DNA of 33,102 nt from Blakeslea trispora (taxonomy: Eukaryota; Mucoromycota; Mucoromycetes; Mucorales; Choanephoraceae): the NCBI GenBank assembly GCA_025331445.1, contig JAIWNE010000209.1, positions 1 to 33,102 of the forward strand, read 5' to 3'. This document shows, one piece after another, positions 18,964 through 29,642 of this stretch. The notes under the pieces are model-generated. The model was given only the letters and a program-made list of their open reading frames with translations. It did not search any database and was not told the DNA's origin. The translations under genes and the position numbers were made by a program. Numbering within the stretch: the stretch's first letter is position 1; every line of letters starts with the position of its first letter.

Positions 18964-21357
18964 ATGCCTTTTACAAGTAAAAAAATCAAGAACTGCTTCC
19001 TTGAAAGAGGATAGTAACGGAAGGTTGCTAAAGATGGAAAAGAATGAAGAACTCAGTGTTTCAGTTGCTGAGAATGTTGATGCTGAAGTTGTCGAGGCTG
19101 TTAAAGATTGGCAAGCGTGGGAGGAAAATATCAGCAGCTCTCCTCCTGATAAATTGAAAGATGATGGCTTAAGCGTCAGAAAGAGAAAGGATCATTACTC
19201 TAATGACTCTAGAACAACCAAGTGGCGGCGTAGAGTTGAAGCTAACAAAGTTGATCCTAAATTGACTTTGTTTAACTTCGGCAGCACTGTGGATGATGGT
19301 CAGCAACTGACTCACCCTCAAGAAGAGCTCCTGCTGATTGATGAGTCAATGGGAACGTTGCATGAGCAAAGTAAGCCTGTAATGAACAAGAAGCACGAGG
19401 GAAGCTCATTGGACTCTTAAAACGCTTTAAGACTCATCTCAATTTTCAGATATTTTGAAAACCATTTGGAGGGGTTAAAGAAAGATAAAGCTAGCAAGAA
19501 GGTTGCTGAATCTCTTTGAACTGATAACTCCAAGAACTATCGGGCCAAGAGCATAGTTAGCTGGGCCAAGGAATACCTTGAGCATGGTGATCTTTCTGAT
19601 CACAGCCAAGATATTTATACCAAGAAAGAATCGTTATTGAGCCATAACGACATCAAGTCAAAGGTTCTGGAGTACATCCAGCAGGTCAAGGCTGCCGAGC
19701 GTTCTCTTGTGGACATCAACAGATTCATCAATGAGGAAGTCGTGCCTTCTTGCCTAGGTGTTACCGGCTCCGTAAGTATTTCAGTCATTAGCAAGTACTT
19801 ACATGAGTGAGGATACACCTATGGCAAACAGAAGAAAGGCGTGTTTTTTGACGGCTATGAGCGAGAGGATGTTGTGGCATACCGAAAGAAGTGGTCTGCC
19901 CACATGATGAATTACATGCGTAGATCCGAATTCTACGAAGGCGAAGACCAAGAGAAATTTCTGAAACCAGTGTTGAACGATGGTGAAGAAAAGATTGTCT
20001 TTGTGACCCATGAAGAGTCGACCTTCTATGCAAATGATGGGAAGGATGACATCTGAAGTTTGGAGGATAAATCCTTCTTTCGAAAGAAAGGGCCTGGTTC
20101 TTCATTCATGATAAGTGAGTTTCAGTGTCCCTGTCATGGAACGATGAGGATCCAGGGATGAACCTCTCGTAAGGTGTTCAAAGCTAGCGAGAGTAAAGAT
20201 GGTTGGTGAACTTACAAAGACATGATTGCCCAACTTAATGACCATGTCGTCGGGTTGTTTGAAAGCTTGCACCCTGAATGCTGAGCTGTATTCCTCTTTG
20301 ACAACAGCTCAAACCATGGGGCATACAGCGGTAACGCATTGGTTGTAAGTGCGATATATTCACTATTAATAACAATAAAAAGTCAATTAGACCAAAAGAA
20401 AGATGTTTTATTCAGATATATGTTTTCTGTCTCTATTTATACTATGGGAAATACTGGTATGATAACTGAGTAGCTTGAGCACAATGTATACATTGTATCC
20501 AGTGTTTGTACCGTTTGAACGCAACAGCCTGAGAATTCCATATATAGAAATAGACTAGTCACAATAAACCTAATCTGATCTTACTTTATTTTATTGCTCT
20601 GAAAGAGGCTGTTGAATGCAACAGTAAGCCGAATGATACTCGGTGAGGAACCATGGTCTCTGTCTGAAAAGTATCAGTTCAGAGGCACAACTGTCAAGCT
20701 CTCGACTGGTCAGCTTCTTCACCAGTCGTTCTTTTATGAGAAGGAAATCTGCTCTCACGACTCAAAAGGCAGACTTAAGATCAAAAATGTTAGATACTTT
20801 AAGGGTAAATAACTCTGAATAGCTATAATTACACGACTAACAAACTGCAAATATTAGGCATCAAGAAAATCCTTGAAGAAAGAGGTAAATGGCTTTGCGT
20901 TCTCCAAGGCAACCAGTGGAAACTTCGGTGTGCACAAGACTCCCCTGGCGAGAAGGCCATGTGCTGTGCTGCCCACTTCTTGGGTAGCAGACCTGACTTT
21001 GTCGCTCATAGAACTGCTTTGCAATAAGTTGTAGAAAATGCTGGTCAGATCTTCGAGCTATACCCCAAGTATTATTGCGAATGCAATTGAATTGAAATGT
21101 ACTGGGGTATGACTGAAAGAGAAGCCCGGCTTAAATATGATTATACATTTAAGTTGTTAGAAAAGAATATTCCCGCTTTCTTGGACGAAGCTGGAAATAT
21201 TGCTCAAACAAAAAGATATTTCCAGCGCTGTATGAACCATATCAAAGCATACAACAAGCAAGAACGCAGGAGAGAAGTGGCAGCTGGTGTCAAAAAGTTA
21301 GTTGAGAAGAGATACCTTACTCACCGAAAGGTTAGAATCCCTAAAGATTTGCTATAA
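18964..21357 (+). pseudogene. DDE transposase (IS630/Tc1-like fold), inactivated
   Basis: Reading starts at ATG 18964 (MPFTSKKIK) with a one-base shift near 18990. An acidic, basic-patch N-terminus ('RKRKDHYSNDSR', 'KWRRRVEANK') precedes a helical region ('KKVAESL', 'YRAKSIVSWAKEYLEHG'). The catalytic part has 'FMISEFQCPCHGTMRI' (about 20107-20149), 'AVFLFDNSSNHGAYSG' (about 20287-20333), 'EERGKWLCVL', 'MCCAAHFLGSRPDF' and 'YYCECN.IEMYWG' (about 21070-21106). The latter two acidic motifs resemble DDE_3-type xxDN...H and N.IE..WG. An intron at 20805-20857 (GTAAAT...TTAG, with ACTAAC) keeps frame. Stops occur near 19518, 19808, 20054, 20157, 20207, 20281, 21025 and 21088, plus a solo LTR at 20350-20623. 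Exact family name uncertain. Confidence 0.75.
20350..20623. mobile_element. solo LTR (274 bp) inside the DDE transposase
   Basis: Begins TGCGATATA and ends ATGCAACA (TG...CA), flanked by exact 5-bp duplications GTAAG (20345-20349 and 20624-20628). Removing it with one GTAAG restores the transposase reading 'NALVVSRMILGEEPW'. AATAAA occurs near 20563. The left duplication followed by TG mimics a splice donor, GTAAGT, but the apparent intron would be far longer than others here and would not keep frame. Its sequence differs from the LTR at 13330, so it is another family. Confidence 0.85.
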
Positions 21358-21485
21358 AAAAGTTCAAAAATATGTAAAATTGTTCTTGGCTCATGGGTTT
21401 GGTCCCACTAGAAAACCGAAAAAATTGAAGAGGAAAAATTGAAACCATTTTTATTTTTCGGCGTTTTAAAACTGAAGGCACGTTA

Positions 21486-23280
21486 CTTCTTTGCCTGTTA
21501 TCTGAATGCTATCTCTATCATTGCTGCCTATTTGAATCGATGCCTCTGTTCAAATTGCTCTTGCCTTAGGTCTTTCTGTTTCTTCATTTGTTTGTCTATT
21601 TTATTCTGCGCATCGCGTTTACTATCTTGCTCTGTTTGAAGTCATTGCCTTGGAACATTTTGACAAACACACTTCCAATTGTCTACTATGCTTCCATCCT
21701 ATGTCCAAGTTATTCATGTCTACCTTCTTTCTTCTGTGCTCATGTGGTCTATCTCTCTAAGTATCGTTACTGATGATTGTCCTAAGTTTAAGAAACTCCT
21801 TTCCTCTCTGATATACAGTCGTTCAGGGTACTTGGTCTCTTCTCTTGTCGCCATCTCTCTACCTCATCTTCATGAAATGCTTTTTATCCACCTATTCTCC
21901 TTCCACTATTGAGGTCTGTGCTTCTGAAGGTTGACAAATCTCTTTTTAATTAAACTTGGGGTTTCTTCCAACTTTACTGCTTGTGCTTCTTTCTTTTAGT
22001 GTCTTCTCGTCTTTGCTTATGCTTACATATGTGCTTTGTACGAGACGAGGTTGTTTCATCTCTTTGACTCTCTTTGGTGATAAGTGAACTACCGCTTCCA
22101 GACTATTTTGACTTTGCCATCTTACCAAATGAACCCCTCTTTATAAACTGTTTACTTCTGACAATTGCTCTCACTGTTGGCTGGAGCCATGAGGTACCTA
22201 AACGCAACTAAAGAACACATCATTTTGATGACAAAGTACATGTGTAAAGGATCGCGTCTCATCTTTATTTTTTTTATTGTTTTTAGACTTTCTATGCTAT
22301 TTGCTTTATTCCTCTAGTGGTTCTGACTCTTGTGTATACTGGTGACGAGTAATCTCCTACTTAGTGTTGCTCATGACCTTGCATTTTGCTTCAAGATGGC
22401 TGTCAAGAAAAAAATAATCATAGAAGAAATTAATCTTGGTTAAGGTCTGATTTGCGATGACCCGAGCATTGAACTTTCGAATTCAGTACCGTTATTTTGA
22501 GAATCACTAATTTGTTATTATATAAATTTACGTTTAACAGAGATTGTAATTTATAATTCACAACTCTTCCACTTCTTTTATTTCTCCCCTTTTCTCACAA
22601 AGCTTCTAAAAACATTTATACTATCTCAAAACTATTTTCATTATTATCACTTTAATTACCAACAGCAATTGGTTAGTTTTAGTAATACATATTGATCTTT
22701 AGTCACAAAATTATTAACAAACAAATAAAGTTGGTATTATTCTTTTAGTTAAAACAATAGTCCACAAACTAGGTTGTAAATTTTTTCAAGCGCAGTTACT
22801 GCAAAGCGATTAAGGTGCTTACTGAAGGCTCTTATCATGGAAATTAACACACTTCTGCTTCCTATACTGCTTCTTATGATTCCAAAAGATACCTATATCA
22901 AAGCCAACCATGCCAATCTATCTAGATACAGCAGATGCCGCATCCCTGTTACAAAAAAGGACATCTTAGCTACAAATCAGCCTAAAGAAGAACCCATATA
23001 TAGCATATACTTGATTCAAGTTAATAAAATTAAAGAAGCTTGATTTGCCCATACTACTTAAATAATTTAATCATATGCCAAACTCATCCAAAAATTAAAG
23101 CGATACGATTAGCCCATTTATTGCTTATAGTTATAAAACTTGTTAAATCACTATTCTATATACTCTAAAGCCAATTTGTCACTATAACTCCCTTTTGAGA
23201 CCTAAGTTAGACATGATTCGACTACAAACAACTCCTGTACAAGGTAATCCGCAGAAGGGTTTTGCCTTTCAACAAAAAAA
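21486..23280 (+). repeat. R1 repeat, copy B (left-truncated, with insertion)
   Basis: Matches copies A and C from 'acttctttgcctg' onward, including 'gttcagggtacttggtct', 'cttaccaaatgaacccctc' and 'ttcaagcgcag'. It starts abruptly at the right end of the DDE element. A 325-bp stretch at 22447-22772 is absent from the other copies. It continues into unit P (23275-23410) exactly as copy C does. No coding is maintained. Confidence 0.85.
22447..22772. mobile_element. insertion of about 325 bp in R1-B, LTR-like
   Basis: Copies A and C read 'ggtaaaggctgtat...ttcaagcgcag' continuously. Copy B reads 'ggttaaggtc', then about 325 bp, then 'aggttgtaaa...ttcaagcgcag'. AGGT occurs at both junctions and may be the target duplication. 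The insert starts TGATTTGCG, contains TTATATAAA (near 22518) and a late AATAAA (near 22723), like an LTR, but its right end is not a clean CA. No coding sequence is present. Confidence 0.55.
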
Positions 23281-23410
23281 TGTTAGATTCTGACAAAAAA
23301 CATGGTAGATTACTCTGGAAAACCTTAAATCACTTTAATTGAGTTTCAAGGTTTTCGTGTCAAATTCTGACAAAAAATAATGTCACCTCAACATCTTTGA
23401 AGCCGTGGTG
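23275..23410 (+). repeat. palindromic tail unit P, copy 1 (end of R1-B)
   Basis: Contains TGTTAGATTCTGACA (23281-23295) and TGTCAAATTCTGACA (23358-23372), each one change from the perfect 15-bp palindrome TGTCAGATTCTGACA, then 'cacctcaacatcttt' and the end GTGGTG. The spacing between palindromes is 77 bp here, against 55 in the other two copies, owing to extra sequence after the first palindrome. Confidence 0.85.
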
Positions 23411-23574
23411 CGGCCGTCTCATTCATTTTAGCCTCGCTCTGAGATGAGCTCCAAATAAAGGTAGATTTGAATGATGAAGTTTCTTTCCTATTTTTATTTT
23501 CAAAACATTGAGAAAATTGACATGTTTAAAAACGTCAATCTGCATAAAGAAATCGAATTTTTTAAAAACAAAGC

Positions 23575-23580
23575 TATAAA
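23575..23580 (+). promoter_or_regulatory. TATA box of Crypton 1
   Basis: TATAAA lies 50 bp upstream of ATG 23625, followed by a T-rich stretch and 'ccaaaATGtct'. Fits a fungal core promoter. Confidence 0.5.
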
Positions 23581-23624
23581 AGCTCACCCTTATTTGAACC
23601 GTTCAACACCTTTTTTTTTCCAAA

Positions 23625-26041
23625 ATGTCTGGTCCTTTCGGTTCTGGATCTACGCAAACAGTTCTGAAGGTATCTGGTGTGTCTGAAGTTGATGTCAATG
23701 GTTGCAACTCGGGTGACAAGACTTTGATGACCCTTCAGGGCAATATGAATGTCATGATGAACGATAACCTGTCTATATCAAGAGCTTGTCAAGAAATCTT
23801 GGCAGAAAATGTCTTTTTGCGATCTGAAAGCACAAACCTTGCTTATTTTTAAAAACAAGTACGATTTCTAGTATGTTGAAGCATAAAGAAATAAATTTCA
23901 TTTTTATTTTAATATATATTTTAGTTGTAGAAGTGATGCAATGAAATGAAGTTTAATGATGACTTACAGGTGATTAAAGGAAAGATGTTGCTTTTTTTTT
24001 AAAGCAAGAAGTTCTCCCCAAGAGCAAGCATGTCAAGTTGGTTGACAAAGGTTGTCCAGTCATACTCAGCAAGTCTGCTCTTAAAGGCTATGTCAAAGCT
24101 GTCTTTAATTTATACAACCAACAAACTGCCTTGAAGATCAACACTCACCCTCATCCCCGAGGTCATATCTAATGTTCTTTTATATTCACATATGCCCACC
24201 AAACCTTCAAGAAAAAAAAATATACGAAGACCATGGAAAACATATTTTGTCCGACGGCTACACACTCAAAGAACTTGTTTTGGTAGGAAGGTAGAATCTA
24301 AGCAATTACACAAAGAATAAAGCAACTCATTTTTTGATTTGTATTGCTCCTTTTTTTTAAAAAATACTTCTTGTTGACAAACTCTCTTAAAGACTTGAGA
24401 AATCGTTTTAATTTTTTGCTCGGCCATGCCATAATTGCTCGTGGTAAAAACAAAAGAATGATGCAGCTTCCAGATTTGTACTTTGTTCAATCACCCAACG
24501 AAGGTCCTAACACTTGCCACTGCCTCACCTTGGCCATGCTTCAAGGAAAAATTAATTAGCATGCCGGGTTTGAACACGGTTATGCCATAAGGCATATGAA
24601 TGTTGAAGCTTGCTCTGTTGGTGCCTTGGCTTATACTTTTTCGCCCGCTTTGAGCTCAAGAAAGAATCCTTTCCAGATTTGAGTAGTTGAAAAAATTGGT
24701 AATCAATTTCTATCCACTTGATACATCTAAATAAAGTCTCGCATATTTTAAGTTTCATCTTGAAAGGTATGACATTTATGTCTTGAAGGGAAAGGATCGC
24801 ACAAAACAAATCTCGTATGCTACTCAGTATCAAGCTTACAAGAGGGCTATCACCAGTGTTGACATCAGCACCTCCAAGGTCACTCATCTTAACCGTACAA
24901 GTGCTATCAACATGATCGATGATGAGCAAGTCCCTGACAACCAACTTCGCCGCATGAGAAGATGGGGTTCTGACCCAATGACAGGTTGTTACTTGACCTC
25001 CATACCCAAACAGGGTATTCGTGCTGCTGCTGGCTTTCCTCGTGCCCAAAACAACTTCCATCTGTTTCGTGCTGCCGTTGAACCGCCCATTGATCTTCAG
25101 CAACAAATCTTTAAAGAAATTGACAAGTACACATCCCATCCATCCAACGCTGATGATTTGATTCTTGATGACCCAAACTGTGAAGAAGATGGCGATATAT
25201 CTAAAGCCAATTTTATTAAGCTGATTTCCTATCTTCGTGTCGTGTTCTTTCAGGTATAATACTATTTTCAGAAATAAACTTTCATCTACACCCATCAACT
25301 AAGATTCTTTTTCTTTTTCCCTTAGGATTGTGTTTTACGGCAACAAAAGTATCCTCACCTTGAAGTTTGGAAGCATCGCGTTTTCAGTAGTACTGAGTAC
25401 TTTGACTACAGAATCACTCTCTTGGACGCTTTGCCCAAAGATCTTGACTACTTTTCTCTCACTGCTTAAGTTAAAAAGCTTATCCCTGAAATTGCTCAAG
25501 CCATAAGATTTACCCATCAATCTGTGAAGAGTGAACTTGGTGCCTTCAAAACTGAAGCATTTCAATGCATTGATCAAAATAGACAACAAATGACATCTGA
25601 AATTGAGCTTTACATGAAAAATTTCTTTCAATACGGCCTTGACTATTGCAACCAACTTGACATTAATGATATCATTAACAACAACAGCAACAACAGCAAC
25701 AACAGCAGCAACAACAATAATGACAGTGATGTCAGTCATCAAATGAATCGAAAGATTAGAACTGTGACTGAAGTTTGGAGAGAATATACTGCAGGTATTG
25801 CAGGCGGTTCTGCCATCAACTATATTAAAGATACCCACAAGACAACTTGGCGAAAAGATAGAACAGAAGCTCATTTTTTTTGAAAAGAAAAATCATCTAT
25901 GATGAAATCAAAAGAATAAGCAATGTCAAAAATCTCTCCTTCGATGATGCTGCCATTGAACTTGAAAAACGCCGCTCTGATCTCATGAAGGGGTTTAATG
26001 AATTGATTGATCTTATTTATGAAGAAAATGAAAAAAGCTAA
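23625..26041 (+). pseudogene. Crypton 1: tyrosine recombinase with GCR1_C-like domain, inactivated
   Basis: Starts at ATG 23625 (MSGPFGSGSTQTVL). A shortened N-terminus leads to 'LKGYVKAVFNLYNQQ' (about 24086-24130), the core-binding part. The recombinase body shows 'SDGYTLKELVLVGR' (about 24251-24291), 'LRNRFNFLLGHAIIARG' (about 24397-24447), 'NEGPNTCHCLTLAMLQGK', 'AIRHMN', 'HLNR' (24889-24900) and 'RWGSDPMTGCYLTSIP' (24961-25008). These provide the R, RH, HxxR, W and candidate nucleophilic Tyr expected of a tyrosine recombinase. An intron at 25254-25325 is in phase 0. After a poly-Asn tract (about 25678-25715) comes a GCR1_C-like DNA-binding domain, 'TEVWREYTAGIAGG' and 'TWRKDR', finishing after a one-base loss in a T8 run (25874-25881) with 'IYDEIKRIS...'. 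Stops near 23850, 24170, 24286 and 25468 make it dead. Confidence 0.85.
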
Positions 26042-27103
26042 TTTTTTTGCCAGTACCATAATTTGTTTTGTGTAAAGTGATATTGCTCTTTAAGATGAAA
26101 GATCTTTTTGCTTATTCTAATCCTTTCTACTGAAAAAAAAGCCTATTGCTTTCGTTTTTTTTTCGATCATGCGTCTTTTCTTTTTTCCAATCATGCATCT
26201 TTTGTTTCTCAGGTATTTTTTCTTTCTGTTATTACGTTTGTCTAGTCAAAACGAAAGCGTCATGAAATGATCGTTTTTAAGATATTTGATTCACTTTAGA
26301 AAAAATGTTAAAATTAAAATGTTTAATCTTATGGATTTACTCGACGAAAAAGGAAGACAGATTCGCTTGAATGACACATATGTACGTAAGTGAGTTAATG
26401 CAGAAGTAGAACATGCATAGCAAACGAAATAAAAAATACAAACACTATAGGAATAAGAAGATGACATTCTGAATACATGATTTTGCACTTTTTACTTTCA
26501 GTTTCCAAATTTGAAAAAAGGTGTTACCAAAGATGGTTAAAGACTGTTTTAGTTCTTGTCTCATCCATTTTGCGACGAGCACTGAAGAAAATCAAGGCTT
26601 TCTTTAGTAGCACAGTGCTTTAAGAAAAATAAAACCAAAAAACCTTCAATGATTGGCTCTCCAACAGGGTAAAAGTTAAGACGAGATGAAATTATTAGAG
26701 ACTTTCGAGAGACAAAATCAGATGTCTCAGTAGAACGTTTATCAATTTAACTCCGTTTGTATCTAAAATTCATTATCCTTCGGTCTTTGAATAAACTGAG
26801 CAATTGGATTTCAGCCCTGATGCAGTTTACATTTACGTTGCGATATTTGGCTGTAGAAGCAATAAAAACTAATACAGAAATGCAATTTTCTCAATTAATG
26901 GTTATTAGAATACTTATAGGCAGAATTAGTAACAATTTGAGCTTATTTTGCTATGTATTGTGGCTTTTTTCTTGATATTTAAAGAAGACTATTTCCATTG
27001 AGTATATGATGTTAATGCAGGAAGTATAATTCATGATTGTGTTCTGCAATACTACGTTATAACAAGGCTATAATCTGTAGATTATTTCATGCAATCCACT
27101 AAA
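26042..27103. other. no gene seen downstream of Crypton 1
   Basis: AT-rich, with T-rich tracts around 26130-26230 that include two copies of ATCATGCRTCTTTT (26166-26179 and 26190-26203). The open frames present lack domains. It may include the far side of the minus-strand gag element, but no pol motif could be found. Confidence 0.45.
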
Positions 27104-27512
27104 CTATATCTTATTTGAGAGAAGAACTTCAATTGTAGATGTTGTAAGGTGTTCAATCAGTTCATTAATAAAGACATCAAGACAATCAAATGCACTTTTC
27201 TCTTTTGCTTCATTTCTATACTCTTTATTTATTTTCTTATAAGGAATATGGGATGAAGCATTACAGAAATTGAATCGTCAATGGCTTGATTTATCATACA
27301 AAATATCAAGATTTGGGTTGGCAGCAACGTAGGCCATAGTCATTTAAAACTTTACTCAAAATACCATGTCACTGCTAGTCAAATTGAGATGTTGCAACGA
27401 CCACACTCTTCCTTCTTCGACACAGATTTCTATTCATTTTTTACTCATTTTTGCTCGTCCTAACCGAATTTCAGCCAATAGAACTGCTTGAATTCATATA
27501 CCGATTAATAGA

Positions 27513-27558
27513 CAAACCTTATTCAGCACTCTTAGTAAGTTGTCCTAAATAAGGTTTG
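27513..27558. repeat. 11-bp inverted repeat in the unique left part of R1-C
   Basis: CAAACCTTATT (27513-27523) and AATAAGGTTTG (27548-27558) are perfect reverse complements around 24 bp. A further 8-bp pair, GCTCTTAG / CTAAGAGC, follows just downstream (27558-27565 and about 27607-27614). Confidence 0.7.
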
Positions 27559-29525
27559 CTCTTAGATAACATGACCTTTTGCGGAGTTTTTTCTTTATGG
27601 AGTAACCTAAGAGCGTTAAATTTTTCTCCCAAAAGTCTCTATTTTGCAAACAGCGGTCAGGAGACTGGTCATTTTTTTTCCAATCCCCCATTCTCTTTTT
27701 TCTCTTTTATTTCATTAAATGCACAGCAAAAGGTAAGCACTTTTTTCTTTTTTTTTTTTACAAATATCATATTATCCATCAACATCACTGACTCTTTTAT
27801 TTAACAATAGCTACATGTATATCACCTTATGATGACGATATATCAATAATTCGACTACGATTCTCTTCTTGTTTAGCATTTTCCAACCCAACATCTGTAT
27901 TTATCTGCTTATCATTAACATTAAATATACTTATAGACATACTCATCATAAGCTCTAATTGACAATCCTTTATCCATGCCACCTTTTTCTGTATTGCTTT
28001 TCACCATCTCATCCATGGCTTTTTAATCCAAACTGCCTGCTATATCTCATGTAGCTTAAACTTATTCTTCTTTCGCTTTTATCTGAATTTTATCTCTATT
28101 AATGCTGCCTATCTGGATGGATGCCTTTTTTCAAGTAACTCATACCTATGGTCCTTCAGTTTCTCCATTTATATGTTCAAACAATTTTGTACACATTGCA
28201 TTTACTAGCTTACTCTGTTTGTAGTCATTGCCTTGGGGCCTTTTGACAAACACACATTCAATGTCCATAATGCTTCTATCCTATGTCTGTGTTATTCATG
28301 TCTACCTTCTTTCTTATGTGCTCATGTGGTTTATCTCTCCAAGTATTGCTACTGGTCATTGTCCTAAATTCAAGAGATACTTTTTCTCTCTAATATACCG
28401 TCGTTCAGGGTACTTGGTCTCTTCTCATGTCGCCATCTATCCAACTCATCTTCAAGAAATGCTTCTTATCCGCCTATGCTCCTTCCACTACTATGGTCTG
28501 TGCTTTTAATGCTTGCCAAATCTCTTTTTGGTTGAACTTGGGGTTCTTTCCAACTTTACTGCTTGTGGGTTTTTTCTTTTTGTGTCTTCATGTCATTGCT
28601 CATGCTTACATGTGTGTTCCATCTCAGATGAGGTTGCTTCATCTCTTTAAATCTCTTTCGTGACAAGTGAAATACCGCTTCTAGATTATTTTTACTTGAC
28701 TATCTTACCAAATGAACCCCTCTTTATCAAATGTTTACTTCTGACTGTTGCTCTCATTGTTGGCTGGACTCATGAGGTACCTAATCGCAACTAAAGGACA
28801 CAACATGCTGATGACAAAGGACATGTGTAAAGGATCGCGTCTCATCTTTATTTTTTTCGTTTTTTTTAGACTTTCTATGCTATTTACTTTCTTCATCTAT
28901 TGTTTCTGACTCTTGTGTATACTGATGACGAGTGATCTCTTACTTGGTGTTGCTCATGACCTTGCATGTTGCTTCAAGTTGGCTGTCAAAAAAAAAATTA
29001 CGAAAAAAAAATAATTTCGGTAAAGGCTGTATCTTTTTTTCAAGCGCAGCTACTGCAAAGCAATTAAGGTGCTTACTGAAGGCTCTAATCATGAAAATTA
29101 ACTCATTTCTGCTTTCTATACTGCTTCTGATGGTTCCAAAAGGTACCTGTATCAAAGCCGAGCATGCCAATTAATCTGAGTACACCCGATGCAGCATTCC
29201 TATTACAAAAAAGGACATCTGAGCTACAAATCAGCCTAAAGAAGAACCCATATATAGCATTTATTTGATTCAAATTAATAAAATTAAAGAAGCTTGATTT
29301 GCCCATAATACCTAAATAATCCAATCATATGCCAAGATTATCCAAAAATCAAAGCAATGCCATTTGCTCATTTATTGTTTATACATGTAGAACATGTTAA
29401 ATCACTATCGCTTTATACGCTGAAGGCCATTTGTCACTATAACTCCCCTTTGAGACTTAAGCTGAATATGATTCGACTATAGACAGCTCCTATTTAAAGT
29501 AATCCGCAAAAGGGTTTTGCCATTC

Positions 29526-29642
29526 AACAAAAAATGTCAGATTCTGACAAAAAACCTTAAACCGCCTTAATTGAATTTCAAGGTTTTCGTGTCAGATTCT
29601 GACAAAAAAAAGTTCACCTCAACATCTTTTAAGCTGGTGGTG
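29526..29642 (+). repeat. palindromic tail unit P, copy 2 (end of R1-C)
   Basis: Two perfect copies of TGTCAGATTCTGACA at 29535-29549 and 29590-29604, 55 bp apart. Each is followed by an A-run, then 'ttcacctcaacatctttt' and 'aagctggtggtg'. The unit marks the right boundary of the R1-C insertion. Confidence 0.9.

Larger units (their letters stand above)
18548..21483 (+). mobile_element. DDE transposon with 31-bp inverted ends
   Basis: The left end ACGTGCATTCAGTCTTAAAA (18548-18567, continuing CGCCGAAAA) is matched inverted at 21453-21483 with two mismatches. A TA flanks each side (18546-18547 and 21484-21485). A second, inner block is also shared: CTCTTCAAAGTTTGTCGG followed by TTCTC on the left (about 18718-18740), and its inverted relative at about 21411-21431. 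The element interrupts the Ty3 integrase at 'GKEFV'; the right flank is R1-B, not integrase, so the original site had already been altered or was later deleted. It contains a transposase pseudogene, a foldback segment and a nested solo LTR. Confidence 0.8.
27324..29642 (+). mobile_element. R1 repeat copy C plus unit P: a complete-looking insertion
   Basis: About 2.3 kb inserted in the minus-strand gag, flanked by GTTGGCA on both sides (27317-27323 and 29643-29649). The gag reading is continuous once it is removed. Similarity to R1-A begins at 27664; the first 340 bp (27324-27663) are unique in this window. The right end is unit P with its two palindromes. No shared open frame and no inverted ends are seen, and the termini (GCAACG...GTGGTG) fit no class I recognise. 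Confidence 0.75.

Noticed and set aside
20345..20623. A long GT-AG intron in the DDE transposase
   Set aside because: The exon join would put TAA in frame, while the TG...CA ends with GTAAG duplications and a restored frame support a solo LTR.
23411..23624. R1-B and P as the 5' end of Crypton 1
   Set aside because: P also ends directly in unrelated sequence at 29643 and 31150, and R1-C/P is a separate insertion in a gag gene, so adjacency to Crypton 1 does not make it part of that element.
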